DNA of 64,000 bases from Natronosalvus amylolyticus (GTDB lineage Archaea; Halobacteriota; Halobacteria; Halobacteriales; Natrialbaceae): assembly GCF_024298845.1 (NCBI RefSeq), contig NZ_CP101156.1, positions 2,294,001-2,358,000 on the forward strand. The letters are read 5' to 3'. This document shows positions 61,312 through 64,000 of the stretch, in pieces. The stretch's first letter is position 1. Each line of letters opens with the position of its first letter. The notes beneath the pieces were generated by a model. The model was given only the letters and a program-made list of their open reading frames with translations, had not been told where the DNA came from and did no database searches. A program made the translations under genes and the position numbers.

Positions 61312-61947
61312 ATGGCTGCAAGTGAACCGTTCGGACAACATGGACGACTGTTGGCCGGAGTGCTGCTATTCACCCTATTGATCGGAATGCTGTTCGTTGC
61401 CGGAACTACAGCAAACGATCCACTCGAGCACCAGTACCCCACCGATGTCGAAGTCACCCCAACCCCAGAAACGTACGTCGGTGAGCAGGTCGTCCTCGGT
61501 GGTCGTATCGTCGATACAGACCCGGTGACAATCGCAACACGCGCCAGCGGCTACGGTCGGTTCACCCTCGTCGACGCGAATACCGAGGTACGAAATCTCG
61601 AGGGCTCGCTCCAAACGGGCGACCACGTGACCATCTTTGGAACGCTCGAGGACGAGAACACCCTCGTCGTCGAGCACGGGTTAACCCAGAGTCCGGACGA
61701 CAGGAGCTACATGTTCCTCGTCTCATTCCTCGGCGGGCTCTGGGTCGCCGGCCGGTTTCTCACGGGGTGGCGATTCGACCGGGAGACACTCGCATTCGTC
61801 CCTCGAGCGCACTCGAAACCTCAAGGCGACAACGACTCGCCAGACACGAACACAGAGTCACTCTCCTTCGACGAAACCGACCTCGAGGGGGCGCACGAAT
61901 CCAACACAACAGAAGCAGATCGGACCACAAAACGAGGTGATCGCTAA
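61312..61947 (+). CDS. membrane protein with OB-fold-like ectodomain
   Basis: 211 aa. An N-terminal helix (about 13-32) and a second (about 129-148) flank a beta-rich domain (about 45-122: YVGEQVVLGGRIVDTDPV, FTLVDANTEV, GDHVTIFGTLEDENTLVVE) with the strand pattern of an OB fold as in NirD/tRNA-anti-like domains. The acidic tail (about 160-211) is cytoplasmic if both helices cross. It is coupled by TAATG to the next gene, and the pair is recognisable as a haloarchaeal conserved arrangement (weak recollection). Function unknown; nucleic-acid or small-ligand binding outside the membrane is speculative. Confidence 0.78.
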   Translation: MAASEPFGQHGRLLAGVLLFTLLIGMLFVAGTTANDPLEHQYPTDVEVTPTPETYVGEQVVLGGRIVDTDPVTIATRASGYGRFTLVDANTEVRNLEGSLQTGDHVTIFGTLEDENTLVVEHGLTQSPDDRSYMFLVSFLGGLWVAGRFLTGWRFDRETLAFVPRAHSKPQGDNDSPDTNTESLSFDETDLEGAHESNTTEADRTTKRGDR

Positions 61948-62456
61948 TGGCTGACGTCCTCACACACGTCCTGGTAGGCTACATCGTCGGCGTCAGCCTC
62001 AGTTTCCGGTATGACTGGATCAAAACGGAACAGGTGACGCTGGTAATGCTCGGTGCGCTCGCTCCCGACTTCGTGAAGATCGGGCTCTTCGTTCCAGACT
62101 GGCGCGTCGCCCACCTGCTCGGAGTGCCGTTCTCGTGGTCGCCATTGCACACCCTCTTCGGCACCGTGATCGTCATCCTCCTCATATCACTTCTGCTGGC
62201 CCCCAGATATCGGAAACAGGCGATCATCCTGCTGGCTATCGGCGTTGTCACTCACCTCGTCCTCGACATCGCCCTCTTGACACCCACGGGTGAGGCTTAC
62301 GCCGTATTCTGGCCGCTCTCGAGCTACCGGCCGCCCTCGAGTGGGCTCTATCTCAGCAGCGATCGGTGGCCCGCCCTGGTGGCCGGCACCATCGCCGTGG
62401 CTCTCTGGGCTGGACGACGGTATTGGAGTGAGTCAGAAGCCTCGAGTGGTCTGTAA
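61947..62456 (+). CDS. membrane-bound metal-dependent hydrolase-like protein (YdjM/DUF457 type)
   Basis: 169 aa with about four membrane helices. The family pattern is present: an early His in DVLTHVLVGYIVG, an Asp pair region LGALAPDFVKIG, SPLHTLFGTV and THLVLDIALL, whose His/Asp residues would ligate metal near the membrane. Members are annotated as metal-dependent hydrolases or LexA-binding membrane proteins, but their reaction is poorly known. Its ATG overlaps the preceding stop (TAATG), so the two proteins are made together. Confidence 0.82.
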   Translation: MADVLTHVLVGYIVGVSLSFRYDWIKTEQVTLVMLGALAPDFVKIGLFVPDWRVAHLLGVPFSWSPLHTLFGTVIVILLISLLLAPRYRKQAIILLAIGVVTHLVLDIALLTPTGEAYAVFWPLSSYRPPSSGLYLSSDRWPALVAGTIAVALWAGRRYWSESEASSGL

Positions 62457-62495
62457 CCCTCACTCAATCAATTTGTAAAAAGCAATTATAGCGGC

Positions 62496-62750
62496 TCAGT
62501 TGGTACTATCTTCGTGTTCGCGCGGATCTTCAACGAGTTCGAATAAACGCGTTCCCTCATGGACACACTCGACGTAGCCAGCTGCTTCGAGTACCTCGAG
62601 GCGATTGTAAATGGTGTTTCTCGAGTAACTGGTCCAGTCGACGAGCGCCCCCTTCGTCGCCCGACCATGCTGTAACTCATCAAGAATCTCCTGATCAGCT
62701 GGCCGAAGGTCGTCAGCATCCATCGATACGTGCTGTTGTGCAACCGCCAT
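62496..62750 (-). CDS. small winged-helix transcription regulator
   Basis: About 84 aa from ATG 62750; ATGs at 62756 and 62723 are alternatives. The core RPADQEILDELQHGRATKG, SRNTIYNRLEVLEAAGYVE and a wing VHEGTRLFEL match haloarchaeal winged helix-turn-helix repressors of the MarR/ArsR-like type. It is convergent with the membrane-protein pair and divergent from the four-gene cassette on its other side, which it could control (inference). Confidence 0.83.
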   Translation of the reverse strand: MAVAQQHVSMDADDLRPADQEILDELQHGRATKGALVDWTSYSRNTIYNRLEVLEAAGYVECVHEGTRLFELVEDPREHEDSTN

Positions 62751-62883
62751 ATGCATATATCCCAATCGTACGCACTTAGACTTGTCTTATCAAACAGTTA
62801 ATAAGCATGTGCAGACTGCACAAGTTTTAATACCTCATCTCGTTTCTCTACAGATAGCACAGGACGCCACCAAAATCTGTGGC

Positions 62884-62902
62884 CTGGTGCTAGAGACACC
62901 AG
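62884..62902. promoter_or_regulatory. hairpin in leader of the four-gene cassette
   Basis: CTGGTG-CTAGAGA-CACCAG, a perfect 6-bp stem with 7-base loop, 22 bases before the ATG at 62925. A possible TATA box (TTTTAATA near 62824) lies farther upstream, so the hairpin would be in the mRNA leader, or act as an operator. Confidence 0.3.
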
Positions 62903-62924
62903 ACCTGTGCCTTGGATTAAGGCA

Positions 62925-63281
62925 ATGACAACTACTACGACCACGCACGAAACCATTTCGGCTGAACCACGAACGAACATCCCACTCGAGCTACCAGGCT
63001 CCCAGTACACCTACCTCGGAGAGGACACTGAAGGCGGGCACCATCACCTCGAGGAACGATCCTCGACGATCTACGTGACCGACCAGCCACCGGAACGGTA
63101 CCTCCCCTCCAACGCCCCAATCTACTGGTTCCGCGTTCAGGGAGTCCTCGAGCACGTCGAATCACTTCCTCCACGAGCAGTCCGTGACTGGGTTGCCTAT
63201 GTCGACCAGAAACGCGGGTGGACGAAGCCACCACTGCTGATCGACGCCTCGATCGCCCACCCCAGCGAGGTGAGCCGATGA
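62925..63281 (+). CDS. uncharacterised haloarchaeal protein, first of four-gene cassette
   Basis: 118 aa from ATG 62925; an earlier ATG at 62907 is in frame but adds only a few residues. The sequence has a Thr-rich start, then YTYLGEDTEGGHHHLEE, IYVTDQPPERYLPS and VRDWVAYVDQKRGWTK. The His cluster GGHHHLEE might bind metal, but no known family is certain. No signal peptide or membrane helix, so cytoplasmic. The stop overlaps the next ATG (ATGA), implying translational coupling. Confidence 0.75.
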   Translation: MTTTTTTHETISAEPRTNIPLELPGSQYTYLGEDTEGGHHHLEERSSTIYVTDQPPERYLPSNAPIYWFRVQGVLEHVESLPPRAVRDWVAYVDQKRGWTKPPLLIDASIAHPSEVSR

Positions 63282-63388
63282 AGTCCTCGAGGCGAGTCAC
63301 CCGGATCACCCTCGAGTTCGAGCATCCCGTTACCCCCGGCGACCTCGAGCAGGCGTACTGCAGGCTCCTCGAGGAGGTGGGACAGTGA
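63278..63388 (+). CDS. 36-aa coupled small protein
   Basis: A 37-codon frame including stop, with ATGA overlap to the gene before and GTGA overlap to the gene after. The peptide (RRVTRITLEFEHPVTPGDLE, then QAYCRLLEEVGQ) looks coding: strand-helix pattern and the local Glu/Leu-rich codon use with CTCGAG. No family recognised. Confidence 0.62.
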   Translation: MKSSRRVTRITLEFEHPVTPGDLEQAYCRLLEEVGQ

Positions 63389-63642
63389 CCGACCTGGTCC
63401 TCGAGTGGACGCCACACGGTGGCCGCTCACGAAAACTCGTGTTCGAACACCAGCCCAACGCAGACTGCCCGTGGGCACGAGTCGAATACGAACGTCGGGA
63501 TGGCACCTGGCGCGCCGTTGGCTGTGAGTGTCTCGAGTCAGTCACCCTCTCGAGTGCGGATGGAGAGGGGCTCCCAGTCACACCCACCGATAACCAACCC
63601 GCTTCGCGTCCAGCGACAACGGAGGTCGAAGACGATGACTGA
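63385..63642 (+). CDS. uncharacterised 85-aa protein of the cassette
   Basis: GTG start overlapping the preceding stop. The first 60 residues are beta-rich (LVLEWTPHGGRSRKLVFEHQ, then WARVEYERRDGTWRAVGCEC), followed by a Pro/Thr-rich, acidic tail. Domain unknown. The stop overlaps the next start codon by 8 bases (ATGACTGA). Two Cys in GCECLE could pair or bind metal. Confidence 0.7.
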   Translation: MTDLVLEWTPHGGRSRKLVFEHQPNADCPWARVEYERRDGTWRAVGCECLESVTLSSADGEGLPVTPTDNQPASRPATTEVEDDD

Positions 63643-64000
63643 GGGTCTCGAGGCGCTTCGCGAGCGACTCACTGCACTCGAGGCGGATAACCGCCGACTA
63701 TCGGATGGGGTCGAAACCCTCGAAACGGACCTCCAGGAGACGGAGCGGAAACTCGAGCGAACAGAGACGAAACTCGAACAGACGGAGACGAAACTCGAGC
63801 GAACAGCAAACACACTCGAGCAGACACGGACGGCCCTCGAGCCAAAACAGATGGCTGCACTCGAGTCAGAACGGATTATGGAGATAGAGGCCGAAAACGA
63901 GCGATTGCGAGACCGCCTCGAGGCGTGTGAGGCAGAAACCACGGGGACGAAAGCCCTCGCCGAGGCCACAGCCAAACGGACGGGCTCGAACAAGCGCCGT
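63635..64000 (+). CDS. coiled-coil protein, 5' part (continues past right edge)
   Basis: The frame is open from ATG 63635 to the last base of the window, 122 codons. Almost the whole visible part is a heptad-patterned coiled coil (LEALRERLTALEADNRRLSD, then repeated TE(R/T)KLE(R/Q) units), so a rod-shaped or oligomerising protein. Its start overlaps the previous gene's stop. Function is unknown; the remainder lies outside the window. Confidence 0.75.
   Translation, partial: MTEGLEALRERLTALEADNRRLSDGVETLETDLQETERKLERTETKLEQTETKLERTANTLEQTRTALEPKQMAALESERIMEIEAENERLRDRLEACEAETTGTKALAEATAKRTGSNKRR

Overview
The window reads as a chromosomal segment of a haloarchaeon, probably an extreme halophile of the Natrialba/Natrinema type (inference). 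The supporting evidence is a GC-rich and very Asp/Glu-rich coding sequence, Tat signal peptides, C-terminal PGF-CTERM sorting signals, TATA-box promoters close to start codons, and insertion sequences of haloarchaeal families (ISH3, IS6, IS4, IS5-like, IS701). I saw no rRNA, tRNA or CRISPR array.

Region 1 (1-32.9 kb) is a cell-surface island. It encodes very large exported proteins: a 1661-aa double PQQ beta-propeller protein, a 3303-aa protein with NosD-type beta-helices and eleven 101-aa tandem domains, a 1743-aa cohesin/PKD/PQQ-propeller/GLUG protein, a 511-aa Tat-exported GLUG protein ending in a dockerin-like domain, a 733-aa propeller/lamin-tail protein, and an 1182-aa protein combining an alpha/beta-hydrolase with GLUG repeats. 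The cohesin and dockerin genes overlap by an ATGA, which suggests a co-made, non-covalent surface assembly. A signalling cassette (7TM-PAS histidine kinase, HxlR-receiver-HalX regulator, receiver-ATPase protein with a degenerate H-box) sits between two of the giant genes.

Region 2 (33-40 kb, plus 56-61 kb) is a nucleotide-sugar and glycan-assembly locus with normal base composition. It holds UDP-glucose dehydrogenase (broken by an in-frame TAA), two sugar nucleotidyltransferases, two NAD-dependent epimerases, GT2 and GT4 glycosyltransferases, an MsbA-like ABC exporter and a ROK sugar kinase.

Region 3 (40-54 kb) is visibly AT-rich. It holds variable glycan genes (GT2, GT-C-like membrane protein, GT8, GT4-like, polysaccharide pyruvyl transferase, two DxD-type putative transferases, a ParB-fold protein) interrupted by six insertion sequences, most of them decayed. 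One IS701 is nested in the stop codon of an IS6-family transposase. This looks like an acquired serotype-like cassette in a backbone of AglF/AglM-type sugar supply genes; its products would presumably decorate surface proteins such as those of region 1 (inference).

Region 4 (60.4-64 kb) contains a small Tat-exported protein, an epimerase remnant, an OB-fold membrane protein coupled to a YdjM-like membrane hydrolase, a winged-helix regulator, and a tightly overlapping cassette of four small uncharacterised genes that runs off the right edge.
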